Below are positions 1 to 7,317 of a stretch of 7,764 bases of DNA, one piece after another; within the stretch, counting starts at the first letter, position 1; the number at the start of each line of letters is the position of its first letter. The position numbers and the translations under genes are program-made. Source of the stretch: Methylococcaceae bacterium (GTDB lineage: Bacteria > Pseudomonadota > Gammaproteobacteria > Methylococcales > Methylomonadaceae); NCBI GenBank assembly GCA_013140465.1, contig JABFST010000194.1, positions 1 through 7,764 on the forward strand. The letters run 5' to 3'. The notes under the pieces are model-generated. The model had not been told where the DNA came from, ran no database searches, and saw only the letters and a list, made by a program, of their open reading frames with translations.

Positions 1-26
1 GCTTTTGGGGGTGGAGGGCGCCATAA

Positions 27-59
27 AGACCTGCGAGGTTTATAAAGCCTAGCAAATCT
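27..59 (-). repeat. imperfect 33-base palindrome downstream of pilC
   Basis: In the minus-strand transcript, 15-base arms fold around a 3-base loop with 11 Watson-Crick pairs, two G-U pairs and two mismatches (core GGC/ACC region around AGGCTT-TAT-AAACCT). The fold is better on the minus strand than the plus strand because the two wobble pairs only work there. It lies about 55 bases after the pilC stop. There is no U-tract behind it, so it is not a textbook intrinsic terminator, though it could stabilise the 3' end of the pilBC message. It resembles short dispersed palindromes seen in many bacterial intergenic regions; that family link is inference. Confidence 0.5.
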
Positions 60-113
60 GTCGCTTAGTAACAGACCCCATTACATGCGGCCTTTTGGCG
101 ATGGCTGTGTCAC

Positions 114-1334
114 CTAGTGGATAGCCGCACCCATTTTAAAGATAGGCAAATACATCGCAACAATCAAGCCACCGATTAAGATGCCCAGAATCACCATGAT
201 GATAGGTTCCATTAAGCTGCTTAAATTGTCCACCAAGTTGTCTACCTCTTCTTCGTAAAAATCCGCGACTTTTCCAAGCATCGCATCCATAGAGCCGGAT
301 TCTTCACCGATGGCGACCATTTGTTCGACCATGTGCGGAAACTGGTGGGTTTGCTGCATCGCCACTTGCAGCCGCTGTCCGGTTGCGACTTCTTCGCGCA
401 TGTTCAAGACCGCTTCGGCATACATCATATTGCCGCAAGAACCCGCGACAGATTGCAGTGCTTCCACTAAGGGTACGCCCGCTGCGGACATGGTGGATAA
501 GGTGCGGGCAAAGCGGGCGATGGCGGATTTAGAGATAATCAGGCCGACGACAGGCAGCTTGAGTAAGGTTTTGTCCAGAAAATAGTTAAAGGCCAACGAG
601 CGTTTTTGAAAGTAGCTGAACACATAATAGGCGGCGACAATAATGCCGATAATAATCCACCACCATTCCTTCATCCATTCGGACATGTTGACCACCATTT
701 TGGTGAAGGCGGGCAAATCTGCGCCAAAGCTTTTGAACATGCCTTCAAACACGGGCACAACAAACAGCAGCAATATCGCCGTCACCACAAAAGCCACGAC
801 TATCACCGATACAGGATAGGTGAGGGCTTTTTTGATTTTTTTCTTCATGGACTCGGTTTTTTCTTTGTAAGTGGCTACTTTGTCCAGCAAGGTTTCCAAT
901 ACCCCGGCCTGTTCGCCCGCTTCCACCAAGTTGCAAAACAAAGTGTCAAAATAGTCGGGGCGTTTTTTTAACGCTTCCGCCAAGGTATCGCCAGCCTCCA
1001 CGTCAGATTTGATGCTGAGCAACAACACTTGCATGCTGGGGTTTTCATGCCCTCTGCCGACGATGTCGAATGACTGCACCAGCGGTACGCCCGCTTTTAA
1101 CATGGTGGCCAATTGCCTGGAAAAAATGGCGATGTCGCCGGGGGTAATGACTTTTACGCGCGGCGAAAATAAGGGTTTGGGCTTTTTTTTGATTTTGGTG
1201 ACGCGATAACCTTGGCGTTTTAACTCGGTTTTTGCCACTGTTTCGTTTTTGGCAAGTATCGAGCCATTGGCTTTTTTCCGGTTTTTGTCAGTGCCTTCCC
1301 AAAGAAACTCAAGTTGTTCATTTTTTTCTGCCAT
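114..1334 (-). CDS. pilC: type IV pilus inner-membrane platform protein PilC
   Basis: PilC is the polytopic inner-membrane platform of the type IV pilus machine; it couples the cytoplasmic ATPases to pilin insertion and removal. The 406-residue length matches typical PilC (about 400). Two T2SSF domains are visible: roughly residues 71-194 (starting FSRQLATMLKAGVPL, with GEQAGVLETLLDKVATY at 140-156) and 272-396 (starting IARFARTLSTMSAAGVPL, with GEESGSMDAML at 343-353). This internal repeat is the family hallmark. Hydrophobic segments lie near residues 172-195, 224-242 and 376-396, the usual three-helix layout. The ATG start follows an AAGGA ribosome site 6 bases upstream, inside the end of pilB. 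It is translated directly after pilB with a 2-base gap, so the two are almost certainly one transcription unit. The general secretion homologue GspF is the alternative, but the PilB partner favours the pilus. Confidence 0.95.
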   Translation of the reverse strand: MAEKNEQLEFLWEGTDKNRKKANGSILAKNETVAKTELKRQGYRVTKIKKKPKPLFSPRVKVITPGDIAIFSRQLATMLKAGVPLVQSFDIVGRGHENPSMQVLLLSIKSDVEAGDTLAEALKKRPDYFDTLFCNLVEAGEQAGVLETLLDKVATYKEKTESMKKKIKKALTYPVSVIVVAFVVTAILLLFVVPVFEGMFKSFGADLPAFTKMVVNMSEWMKEWWWIIIGIIVAAYYVFSYFQKRSLAFNYFLDKTLLKLPVVGLIISKSAIARFARTLSTMSAAGVPLVEALQSVAGSCGNMMYAEAVLNMREEVATGQRLQVAMQQTHQFPHMVEQMVAIGEESGSMDAMLGKVADFYEEEVDNLVDNLSSLMEPIIMVILGILIGGLIVAMYLPIFKMGAAIH

Positions 1335-1336
1335 GC

Positions 1337-3049
1337 TTATTCCTTAGTAACCCGGTCAATTTCTTCGAGGCTGGTGATGCCCATGCGTACTTTATTCAAG
1401 CCCGATGCGCGTAAATCGTTGATGCCTTCGGCTTTTGCCAATTCGGCGAGCTGTAAGGCGTTGCCGCCTTCCAAAATCAGTCTGCGCATGTCTTCACTGA
1501 GGGTCATGACTTGATAAATGCCTACCCGGCCTTTATAACCCAAGGTGCAATGTTCACAGCCTACGGGCTTAAAAATTTTCAGTGCGCTCAGTTCTTCGGC
1601 TTTAAAACCTGCGGTCAGCAAAATGTTGTCAGGAAAGTTCGCGGGTATTTTGCAGTATTCGCATAGCCGCCGTGCTAAACGTTGGGCCATGATTAGATTG
1701 ACTGCCGAGACGATGTTAAACGGGGCAACCCCCATTTGCATCAGGCGGTTTAAGGTTTGTGGGGCATCGTTGGTGTGCAGGGTAGACAATACCAAGTGGC
1801 CGGTTTGTGCTGCTTTAACGGCAATGTCGGCGGTTTCTAAGTCACGGATTTCGCCCACCATAATCACATCAGGATCTTGCCGCAAAAATGCGCGCAAAGC
1901 CCCAGCAAAGGTTAATCCGGCCTTGGGGTTCATATTGACTTGGTTGATGCCTTCGACGGTAATTTCCACCGGATCTTCGGCGGTGGAAATGTTGCGGTCT
2001 ATGCTGTTAAGCAAGTTAAGGCCTGTATACAGCGATACCGTCTTGCCGCTGCCAGTAGGGCCCGTGACCAACACCAAGCCGTAAGGCTTATTGATGGCAC
2101 TGAGGAACAGTTGTTGTTGGTCGGGTTCAAAGCCCAGCTTTTCAATACCGATTTGCGCGGCGGTGGGGTCAAGGATACGCAGCACGACTTTTTCGCCAAA
2201 CAGGGTAGGGCAGGTGTTTACTCGAAAATCAATGGCCCTGTGTTTGGAGATAGTCATTTTAATACGCCCGTCTTGCGGGACGCGGCGTTCGGCAATGTCC
2301 ATTTTGGCCATGACCTTAACGCGCGAGATAATACGCGTGGAAATGTTGGCAGGGGGCGCAGCAACCTGATGTAACATGCCGTCGGCGCGAAACCGGATGC
2401 GGAAGTTTTTTTCGTAGGGTTCCATGTGGATGTCGGAAGCCCCTTTTTTTATCGCATCTAATAAAATTTTGTTCACAAAGCGCACGATAGGCGCATCGTC
2501 CAGATCCGAAGCCACTTCGTTTTTAGCCGGATCTTCTTCGCCCCCCGTAATGTCGAGGTTTTCTAAGTCCTCATCCAGCAATGACGACATCGTGGTGTCG
2601 GCGGCTTCCAAAGCGGTATCGATGGCTTTGCCCAGTTTGCTTTCGTCCACCAAAATGGTTTCAGGATGCAAGCGGCTCTGAAACTTGATTTCATCCAACG
2701 CCATCAGGTTGGTTGGGTCGGACAAGGCGATAAACAGCGTTTTGCCGCGCTTAAACAAGGGCAAAGCCCGATGTTTGCGGATGAGCTTTTCGTCGATGTA
2801 AGTAATTGGCAAACTGCGCAAATCTATCGAATCGAGGTCAAATATGGGTACGCCATATTCGGCTGAGGCTTTGCTGGCAACCTGCGCACTGTCAACTAGC
2901 TTGCCGGAGACCAAATGGCTAATCAGGGAAGTTTTGTTTCTATAGGCTTCTTGGCTGTGAGTAATGGCTTCATTTTCTGTCAGCAAACCTTCCTGTACCA
3001 AGTATTTGGCAAAGCCACTTAGTTGATTGTCGGTGGGTGCGGTAGCCAT
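1337..3049 (-). CDS. pilB: type IV pilus assembly ATPase PilB
   Basis: PilB is the hexameric cytoplasmic ATPase that powers pilus extension by acting on PilC. The 570-residue length is typical. An N-terminal GSPII_E/MshEN-like domain spans about residues 55-150, followed by an acidic linker (about 158-185) and the T2SSE ATPase domain from about 187. Visible motifs are Walker A GPTGSGKT at 330-337, the Asp box STAEDPVE at 355-362, Walker B DPDVIMVGEIRD at 392-403 and the His box TGHLVLSTLHTND at 416-428. Cysteines 463, 466, 498 and 501 form the metal-binding tetracysteine expected in PilB/GspE extension ATPases and normally absent from the retraction ATPase PilT. The N-domain lacks a clear RLG-type c-di-GMP motif. 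The start codon at 3049-3047 has no obvious Shine-Dalgarno sequence. The neighbouring pilC follows at once; neither a pilin gene nor pilD is in the window. Confidence 0.96.
   Translation of the reverse strand: MATAPTDNQLSGFAKYLVQEGLLTENEAITHSQEAYRNKTSLISHLVSGKLVDSAQVASKASAEYGVPIFDLDSIDLRSLPITYIDEKLIRKHRALPLFKRGKTLFIALSDPTNLMALDEIKFQSRLHPETILVDESKLGKAIDTALEAADTTMSSLLDEDLENLDITGGEEDPAKNEVASDLDDAPIVRFVNKILLDAIKKGASDIHMEPYEKNFRIRFRADGMLHQVAAPPANISTRIISRVKVMAKMDIAERRVPQDGRIKMTISKHRAIDFRVNTCPTLFGEKVVLRILDPTAAQIGIEKLGFEPDQQQLFLSAINKPYGLVLVTGPTGSGKTVSLYTGLNLLNSIDRNISTAEDPVEITVEGINQVNMNPKAGLTFAGALRAFLRQDPDVIMVGEIRDLETADIAVKAAQTGHLVLSTLHTNDAPQTLNRLMQMGVAPFNIVSAVNLIMAQRLARRLCEYCKIPANFPDNILLTAGFKAEELSALKIFKPVGCEHCTLGYKGRVGIYQVMTLSEDMRRLILEGGNALQLAELAKAEGINDLRASGLNKVRMGITSLEEIDRVTKE
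1341..1345 (-). promoter_or_regulatory. ribosome binding site of pilC
   Basis: AAGGA lies 6 bases before the pilC ATG and inside the last codons of pilB (Lys-Glu). It supports the chosen pilC start and translational coupling to pilB. Confidence 0.75.
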
Positions 3050-3086
3050 GATGTAGGATTTATCGTTAAGGGTTACTATTCAATCG

Positions 3087-3108
3087 ATGACGGTCATTTA
3101 TTGTTATA
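3087..3108 (-). promoter_or_regulatory. weak candidate promoter and small dyad upstream of pilB
   Basis: On the minus strand, TATAAC at 3108-3103 matches five of six -10 positions and lies about 54 bases before the pilB ATG. No good -35 hexamer sits at 16-18 bases, so sigma-70 use is doubtful. Just downstream is an 11-base dyad, ATGAC-C-GTCAT (3097-3087), which is where an operator could lie. I saw no sigma-54 site of the GG-N10-GC kind in this gap. Confidence 0.2.
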
Positions 3109-3130
3109 GAGTCCGAAGCTGATAAATCTA

Positions 3131-3181
3131 CATTAAACTCCCTCTCCCTCTGGGAGAGGGTAGGGTGAGGGGGATTTAATG
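3131..3181. repeat. 51-base palindromic intergenic repeat with GGGAGAGGG hairpin
   Basis: The core is a perfect 9-base stem, CCCTCTCCC (3140-3148) and GGGAGAGGG (3152-3160), around a TCT loop. It is followed by TAGGGTGAGGGGG and enclosed by outer arms CATTAAA (3131-3137) and TTTAATG (3175-3181). The inner hairpin plus the GGGTGAGGG tail is the look of a dispersed repeat common between genes in many proteobacteria; that is from memory and not a search. No T-run follows on either strand, so an intrinsic terminator is not supported. Confidence 0.65.
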
Positions 3182-3215
3182 TCGCTTTACTTCCTGCGTT
3201 CTCTATATTAGGCGT

Positions 3216-3250
3216 CCCGCATCGCCACAGCTTAGGCTTGACGATGCGGG
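3216..3250. repeat. inverted repeat just downstream of valS
   Basis: Perfect 9-base arms CCCGCATCG (3216-3224) and CGATGCGGG (3242-3250) flank a 17-base loop. The structure starts 7 bases after the valS stop codon, so valS transcripts would fold here. In the minus-strand transcript the stem is followed by ACGCCTAATATAG and not by a U-tract. It may be a REP-like element or a 3' end stabiliser; a Rho-independent terminator is the less likely reading. Confidence 0.5.
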
Positions 3251-3257
3251 CATGGCC

Positions 3258-6050
3258 TTAAAGTGCTTGTATTTTAGCTTGTTGCTGCTCCAAATTGCTT
3301 AAGGTGGTGCGCAACTCCGCCAGTTTGGCTTGTTCTTTTTGTATCACTTCGGCAGGGGCTTTGTCCACAAAAGCCGGATTGCCCAATTTGCCTTCAATGC
3401 GCGGCAAGTCGTTGAGGATTTTTTGAATCTCTTTTGCCAAGCGTGCCAATTCGGCATCTTTGTCGATTAAGCCCGCCATTGGGATTAAGATGTTGAGGCC
3501 GCCTACCAAGGCAATCGCTGATTCGGGCGTACTGTCACCGCTATTTAACCACGTTATTGATGCCAAGCGGCCTAGTTTTTGTAAATAGACAGTATTGTTG
3601 GCTAAATACTGCTGGTCGTCAGCCGAACCATTTTGTAATAACACGGGTAACGGCTTGCCGGGGGCGATGTTCATTTCGCCACGGATACGGCGCACACCCA
3701 AAATAAAGTCGCGCACCCAATCAATTTCCGTCAGCGCACTGTCATTATAGGCGATGTCGGCACTGCTAGGATAAGGCTGCAACATAATGGTCGCGGCATC
3801 GATGCCCGCCAACGGCGCGACCCGTTGCCAGATTTCTTCGGTAATAAACGGCATAATCGGGTGCATCAGGCGCAACAGGGTTTCCAGCACCTGCAATAAA
3901 GTTTTACGCGTGCCGCGTTGCAGGGCGGCATCGTCGGATTGCAACGACACTTTAGCCAGTTCCAAATACCAATCGCAATACTCGTTCCAAGTAAAATCGT
4001 ATAAGGCTTGTGCCGCTAGGTCAAAGCGGTAATGGTCGATGGCGTGGCGGGTGCTGTCAGTGACTTGGTGCAAACGCGCCAAAATCCAGTGATCCACTTG
4101 GCTGAACGTGCATTCGCCCGTTAGGCCGTTATCGTGGTCTTCGGTGTTCATCAGCACATAGCGTGCGGCATTCCACAATTTGTTGCAGAAATTCCGGTAG
4201 CCTTCGGTGCGCAGCAAATCAAAGCGGATGTCGCGCCCGGTTGAGGCCAACGACGCAAAGGTAAAACGCAAAGCATCAGTGCCGTAAGATTGGATGCCGT
4301 CGGGGAATTGTTTGCGCGTGGCTTGCTCGATTTTTTGCGCCAAATGCGGCTGCATCATGCCCGCTGTGCGTTTGGCAACCAAGGCTTCCAAATCGATGCC
4401 GTCGATAATGTCGATAGGATCGAGGACATTGCCCTTAGACTTGGACATTTTTTGGCCTTCGGCATCGCGCACCAAACCGTGGATGTAGACTTCCTTAAAC
4501 GGCACTTGGCCTTGAAATTTTAGACCCATCATAATCATCCGTGCGACCCAAAAGAAAATGATGTCAAAGCCCGTCACCAATACGCTGGTGGGGTAATGTT
4601 GCGCCAATTCCGGGGTTTGTTCAGGCCAGCCCAAGGTCGAAAACGGCCATAACGCCGACGAAAACCAAGTGTCCAACACATCTTCATCTTGCTTAAGCGG
4701 GTAATCGTCGGGCAAGTTGTGTTGTGTGCGCACTTCCTGCTCGGAATGGGCAACATAAATGTTGCCCAGTTCGTCATACCACGCCGGAATCCGGTGTCCC
4801 CACCAGATTTGCCGCGAGATGCACCAGTCTTGGATATTGCGCATCCAGTCGAAATAAGTGTTTTTCCAATTGTCAGGCACGAACTTAATGTCGCCATTTT
4901 CAACTGCGGCAATCGCAGGTTCAGCCAAGGGCGCGACTTTGACATACCATTGGTCGGTCAATAACGGCTCAATCACGCTGTGGGTGCGGTCGCCGCGTGG
5001 CACCATCAATTTATGGTCGGCGACTTTTTCCAGCAAGCCTTGGGCTTCCAAATCGGCGACCAGTTGCTTACGCGCGGCAAAGCGGTCTAGACCTGCGTAG
5101 GCGCTGGGGATTAACGCATGGTCGGCAATTGCAGCATCAACCGTGAAAATATTAATCAACCCGCCGTGTGGTAAGTCTTGGATAACCGAGGTGTGGCGAT
5201 GGCGCGTCCATACTTCATAGTCGTTAAAGTCATGGGCAGGGGTGATTTTTACGCAACCCGTGCCGAATTCGGGGTCTACATACTCATCGGCAATAATCGG
5301 GATGCGGCGGCCCGTGAGCGGCAATTCCAAAAATTCGCCCAACAAATGTTTATAGCGGTCGTCATCGGGGTGGATCGCCACGGCGGCATCACCCAGCAAG
5401 GTTTCCGGGCGGGTGGTGGCGACGATCATATAGCCTTGTCCGTTCGACAATGGATAGCGGATATGCCACATCGAGCCGTTTTCTTCTTCCGACAACACTT
5501 CTAAATCAGAGACCGCCGTGTGCAACACCGGATCCCAGTTGACCAAGCGTTTGCCGCGATAAATCAAGCCTTCTTCATATAAGCGGATAAACACTTCCTG
5601 CACCGCGTCGGACATACCTTCGTCCATGGTAAAACGTTCCCGCTCCCAGTCCAGTGACGAACCCATGCGCCGCAATTGCCGTGTGATTGTGCCGCCGGAT
5701 TCGGCTTTCCATTGCCAGACTTTTTCCAAAAACTTCTCCCGACCATAATCGTGGCGGGTTTTGCCTTCGGCATTGCACAACCGCTCCACCACCATTTGCG
5801 TGGCGATGCCCGCGTGGTCAGTCCCTGCTTGCCATAACGCGCTTTTGCCTTGCATCCGGTGATAGCGGGTGAGGGCATCCATAATGGTGTCTTGAAACGC
5901 ATGGCCCATGTGCAAGCTGCCTGTAACGTTAGGCGGGGGAATCATGATGCAATACGATTCGCCTTCAGGTTTGGCGGCAAAATAGCCTTGCTCTTCCCAA
6001 GTGTGGTACCAGCGTTGTTCAATTGCGTGTGGGGCGTAAGTTTTTTCCAT
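3258..6050 (-). CDS. valS: valine--tRNA ligase (ValS)
   Basis: This cytoplasmic class I aminoacyl-tRNA synthetase joins valine to tRNA(Val) using ATP and hydrolyses mischarged threonine. The 930-residue length is close to E. coli ValS (951). Visible are the HIGH motif as HMGH (47-50, after PPPNVTGSL), the CP1 editing domain at about 190-350 with [11 protein letters not shown] (211-221) and [17 protein letters not shown] (263-279), [13 protein letters not shown] (408-420), KMSKS (534-538), an anticodon-binding domain from about 650 to 800, and the C-terminal coiled coil from about 862, rich in charged residues, Leu and Gln. Compared with my memory of E. coli ValS, there are about ten extra residues around 285-295 in the editing domain. 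The ATG at 6050-6048 fits the usual N-terminus, but no strong Shine-Dalgarno precedes it. mtgA lies 79 bases upstream on the same strand, with only a weak TAAAAT at 6090-6085 as a promoter candidate, so co-transcription is possible. Confidence 0.97.
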   Translation of the reverse strand: MEKTYAPHAIEQRWYHTWEEQGYFAAKPEGESYCIMIPPPNVTGSLHMGHAFQDTIMDALTRYHRMQGKSALWQAGTDHAGIATQMVVERLCNAEGKTRHDYGREKFLEKVWQWKAESGGTITRQLRRMGSSLDWERERFTMDEGMSDAVQEVFIRLYEEGLIYRGKRLVNWDPVLHTAVSDLEVLSEEENGSMWHIRYPLSNGQGYMIVATTRPETLLGDAAVAIHPDDDRYKHLLGEFLELPLTGRRIPIIADEYVDPEFGTGCVKITPAHDFNDYEVWTRHRHTSVIQDLPHGGLINIFTVDAAIADHALIPSAYAGLDRFAARKQLVADLEAQGLLEKVADHKLMVPRGDRTHSVIEPLLTDQWYVKVAPLAEPAIAAVENGDIKFVPDNWKNTYFDWMRNIQDWCISRQIWWGHRIPAWYDELGNIYVAHSEQEVRTQHNLPDDYPLKQDEDVLDTWFSSALWPFSTLGWPEQTPELAQHYPTSVLVTGFDIIFFWVARMIMMGLKFQGQVPFKEVYIHGLVRDAEGQKMSKSKGNVLDPIDIIDGIDLEALVAKRTAGMMQPHLAQKIEQATRKQFPDGIQSYGTDALRFTFASLASTGRDIRFDLLRTEGYRNFCNKLWNAARYVLMNTEDHDNGLTGECTFSQVDHWILARLHQVTDSTRHAIDHYRFDLAAQALYDFTWNEYCDWYLELAKVSLQSDDAALQRGTRKTLLQVLETLLRLMHPIMPFITEEIWQRVAPLAGIDAATIMLQPYPSSADIAYNDSALTEIDWVRDFILGVRRIRGEMNIAPGKPLPVLLQNGSADDQQYLANNTVYLQKLGRLASITWLNSGDSTPESAIALVGGLNILIPMAGLIDKDAELARLAKEIQKILNDLPRIEGKLGNPAFVDKAPAEVIQKEQAKLAELRTTLSNLEQQQAKIQAL

Positions 6051-6129
6051 GAATGACTTTGGGGTTTTTTGTGAAAGATGAATTATTTTAACAGGATTAA
6101 CTGCGGCGGGTAGGGGCGAATCATTGCCG

Positions 6130-6891
6130 TTAAGAGGCTAAATCCTGCACGTTACCCAGATTGCGCATTTGCCGCAATATCCATTGCTGCCTACGCCAAA
6201 CATAACCCGAAGGCCGCGCCGCCTTTAAGCGGATTGGGTTGGGCAAGGTCGCGGCTAACAAGGCGGCTTGGGCGCGGCTGAGGTGTTTGGCGGAAATGCC
6301 AAAATAGCGTTGGCTGGCGGCTTCTATGCCAAACAAATGGTCGCCAAATTCGGCAATGTTTAAGTACACCACCAAAATCCGTTCTTTAGTCCACACCAAT
6401 TCAATCAACACGGTAAACCACACCTCCAAACCTTTGCGGATAAAGCTTTTCGACGGCGTTAAAAAAATGTTTTTGGCAACTTGTTGGGAAATGGTGCTGG
6501 CTCCGCGCAAGCGTCGCCCACCATTAATATAGGCTGAAGCTGCCGAACGTATCGAGGCAAAATCAAACCCAAAATGCTCAAAAAACTGCTGGTCTTCGGA
6601 AGCAATCACCGCCATTTGGGCGTTGCTTGAAATGTCGCTGCTACCCACCCAATCGTAATCGATTGCCTTGACCGTATGATGTTGAAACAAATCTTCATAA
6701 TGCCTATACAGCATAAACATCGTCGTCGGCAGCGGTAAAATGCTAAACAACAGCACCAAAACCAATGACGAGGCGACAAAATAAAGCAGTATTTTTTTTA
6801 AAATAGCGCGTATCGGGATAATCGCGATGGGTTTGCGCAGCAGGGGGCGGGAATTTTTTGCCAAGTTGCAAAGACAGGTGTGGGTTAACAA
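6130..6891 (-). CDS. mtgA: monofunctional biosynthetic peptidoglycan transglycosylase MtgA
   Basis: MtgA polymerises lipid II into glycan strands at the outer face of the inner membrane; it has the GT51 domain but no transpeptidase domain. The 253 residues compare with about 242 in E. coli. A basic N-terminus is followed by one membrane helix (about 33-52). The GT51 motifs appear in order: [14 protein letters not shown] (97-110, catalytic Glu99), [13 protein letters not shown] (129-141), [20 protein letters not shown] (152-171) and [18 protein letters not shown] (176-193). The C-terminus is complete. The start is a TTG at 6891-6889; there is no in-frame ATG before residue 58, which would remove the membrane anchor. 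A GAGGG sequence ends 6 bases before this TTG and supports it. Another TTG at codon 10 lacks such a site. The gene is the first of the minus-strand set and abuts the repeat-rich region. Confidence 0.93.
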   Translation of the reverse strand: MLTHTCLCNLAKNSRPLLRKPIAIIPIRAILKKILLYFVASSLVLVLLFSILPLPTTMFMLYRHYEDLFQHHTVKAIDYDWVGSSDISSNAQMAVIASEDQQFFEHFGFDFASIRSAASAYINGGRRLRGASTISQQVAKNIFLTPSKSFIRKGLEVWFTVLIELVWTKERILVVYLNIAEFGDHLFGIEAASQRYFGISAKHLSRAQAALLAATLPNPIRLKAARPSGYVWRRQQWILRQMRNLGNVQDLAS

Positions 6892-6897
6892 GCCAAG

Positions 6898-6920
6898 CCC
6901 TCGACACTATAGGGCGAGGG
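6898..6920 (-). promoter_or_regulatory. hairpin overlapping the mtgA ribosome site
   Basis: Perfect 6-base arms CCCTCG (6920-6915) and CGAGGG (6903-6898) enclose an 11-base loop in the minus-strand transcript. The second arm contains the GAGGG that serves as the likely Shine-Dalgarno for the TTG start at 6891. Folding would hide the ribosome site and lower translation. The structure is plain in the sequence; its function is inference. Confidence 0.4.
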
Positions 6921-6931
6921 AATCAAGCCTT

Positions 6932-6937
6932 ATCATA
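6932..6937 (-). promoter_or_regulatory. candidate -10 element of mtgA
   Basis: TATGAT on the minus strand matches five of six -10 bases and lies about 40 bases before the TTG start. A -35 partner at 17 bases (TGTTCA) matches only half the consensus. TATAGT at 6911-6906 is an alternative, also without a good -35. Confidence 0.25.
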
Positions 6938-7013
6938 AAGCCTTTAGCCCCACTTGAACACTCACGAAACGATCAGCAATTCTCATTATGACCGTTAATG
7001 CGTTTAAAACGCC

Positions 7014-7040
7014 CATCATACTGGCATGGATGCCAGTATG
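7014..7040. repeat. REP-like palindrome, copy A
   Basis: Perfect 11-base arms CATACTGGCAT (7017-7027) and ATGCCAGTATG (7030-7040) flank a GG centre. This is the same hairpin as the copies at 7142-7176 and 7247-7282, but it lies outside the transposon and ends exactly where the 198-base array begins. The stretch 6921-7013 on its left holds only a small GCGTTT-A-AAACGC dyad (7000-7012) and no gene that I can see. Confidence 0.8.
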
Positions 7041-7051
7041 TCTCGTTCCCA

Positions 7052-7060
7052 AGCTCTGCT
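7052..7060. repeat. left target-site duplication
   Basis: AGCTCTGCT directly precedes the transposon and is repeated at its right side. It is the centre of the array palindrome CCCAAGCTCTGCTTGGG, which is intact in units 2 and 3. Confidence 0.85.
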
Positions 7061-7091
7061 CTCTTCGTTATATACAAGTGTCTCAAAACCA

Positions 7092-7107
7092 GTCATTCCG
7101 GGCATAG
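7092..7107. repeat. degenerate half copy of the REP-like palindrome
   Basis: GTCATTCCGGGCATAG resembles the left half of the copy at 7247-7282 read on the minus strand (GTCATTCCGGCATGG), with one inserted G and a changed base. With the left end of the transposon it forms an extended inverted repeat of about 45 bases against 7266-7308. Confidence 0.5.
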
Positions 7108-7141
7108 GTATCTACACAAGTGTGAGCAAGTTATAAAAGCA

Positions 7142-7176
7142 CCGTCATACTGGCATGGATGCCAGTATCCAGTCAC
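7142..7176 (+). repeat. REP-like palindrome, copy B
   Basis: CCGTCATACTGGCAT, a GG centre, then ATGCCAGTAT and CCAGTCAC. The hairpin arms are 10 bases (ATACTGGCAT region 7147-7156 with 7159-7168). It aligns with the reverse complement of 7247-7282. Confidence 0.8.
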
Positions 7177-7202
7177 ATGGATGTGAATGTTCACTATGAC
7201 GG
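7142..7202. repeat. larger palindromic block inside the transposon
   Basis: Outer arms CCGTCATA (7142-7149) and TATGACGG (7195-7202) enclose copy B and a second perfect dyad, TCACAT-GG-ATGTGA (7173-7186). The block could fold either as a long stem or as two adjacent hairpins. Confidence 0.5.
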
Positions 7203-7246
7203 CAATGCTAAATCAAGCACTTACAACTTACCCTAGCAACCGTCCG

Positions 7247-7282
7247 TGGCACTGGATTCCGGCATCCATGCCGGAATGACGG
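7247..7282 (-). repeat. REP-like palindrome, copy C (inverted)
   Basis: Perfect 10-base arms ATTCCGGCAT (7256-7265) and ATGCCGGAAT (7268-7277) with a CC centre, flanked by CACTGG and GACGG. Relative to copy B, two stem positions changed together with their partners, so pairing is kept. Confidence 0.8.
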
Positions 7283-7308
7283 GCTAATGACTTGTGTATA
7301 ACGATGAG

Positions 7309-7317
7309 AGCTCTGCT
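7309..7317. repeat. right target-site duplication
   Basis: AGCTCTGCT, identical to 7052-7060. After it the array unit resumes with TGGGAATGCC, as in units 2 and 3. Confidence 0.85.

Larger units (their letters stand above)
7061..7308. mobile_element. 248-base non-autonomous transposon (MITE) with IS50/Tn5-like ends
   Basis: The ends are 19-base inverted repeats, CTCTTCGTTATATACAAGT on the left (7061-7079) and, read inward from the right (7308-7290), CTCATCGTTATACACAAGT; 17 of 19 bases agree. The flanks are a 9-base direct repeat. Excising the element with one duplication rebuilds a 198-base array unit exactly. From memory, the Tn5/IS50 outside end is CTGACTCTTATACACAAGT: the right end matches at 15 of 19 positions including the inner 12, and the left at 13. 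IS50 also uses 19-base ends and 9-base duplications. No transposase is encoded, so mobility would need an IS4-family IS50-type enzyme elsewhere. The interior holds a half palindrome (7092-7107), an end-like TCTACACAAGT (7111-7121), and an inverted pair of REP-like hairpins (7142-7176 and 7247-7282). Confidence 0.85.

Noticed and set aside
1..24. Possible pilD start at an ATG at 24-22 on the minus strand
   Set aside because: Only eight codons are visible (MAPSTPKS), which do not resemble a prepilin peptidase N-terminus, and the ATG lies just beyond the hairpin repeat.
606..971. Plus-strand frame rich in His and Phe, and other plus-strand frames across 310-5902
   Set aside because: They are antisense shadows of pilC, pilB and valS, which show full family motifs in the minus frames; none has a ribosome site or recognisable domain.
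3216..3250. Intrinsic terminator of valS
   Set aside because: The stem is good but no U-tract follows it on the minus-strand transcript.
7000..7012. GCGTTT-A-AAACGC dyad as a regulatory site or terminator
   Set aside because: It is short, has almost no loop, no T-run, and no gene next to it that it could serve.
6998..7186. Short plus-strand frame containing two SYWHGCQY repeats
   Set aside because: It is made from the REP-like palindromes A and B and crosses the transposon border, so it cannot be an old gene.
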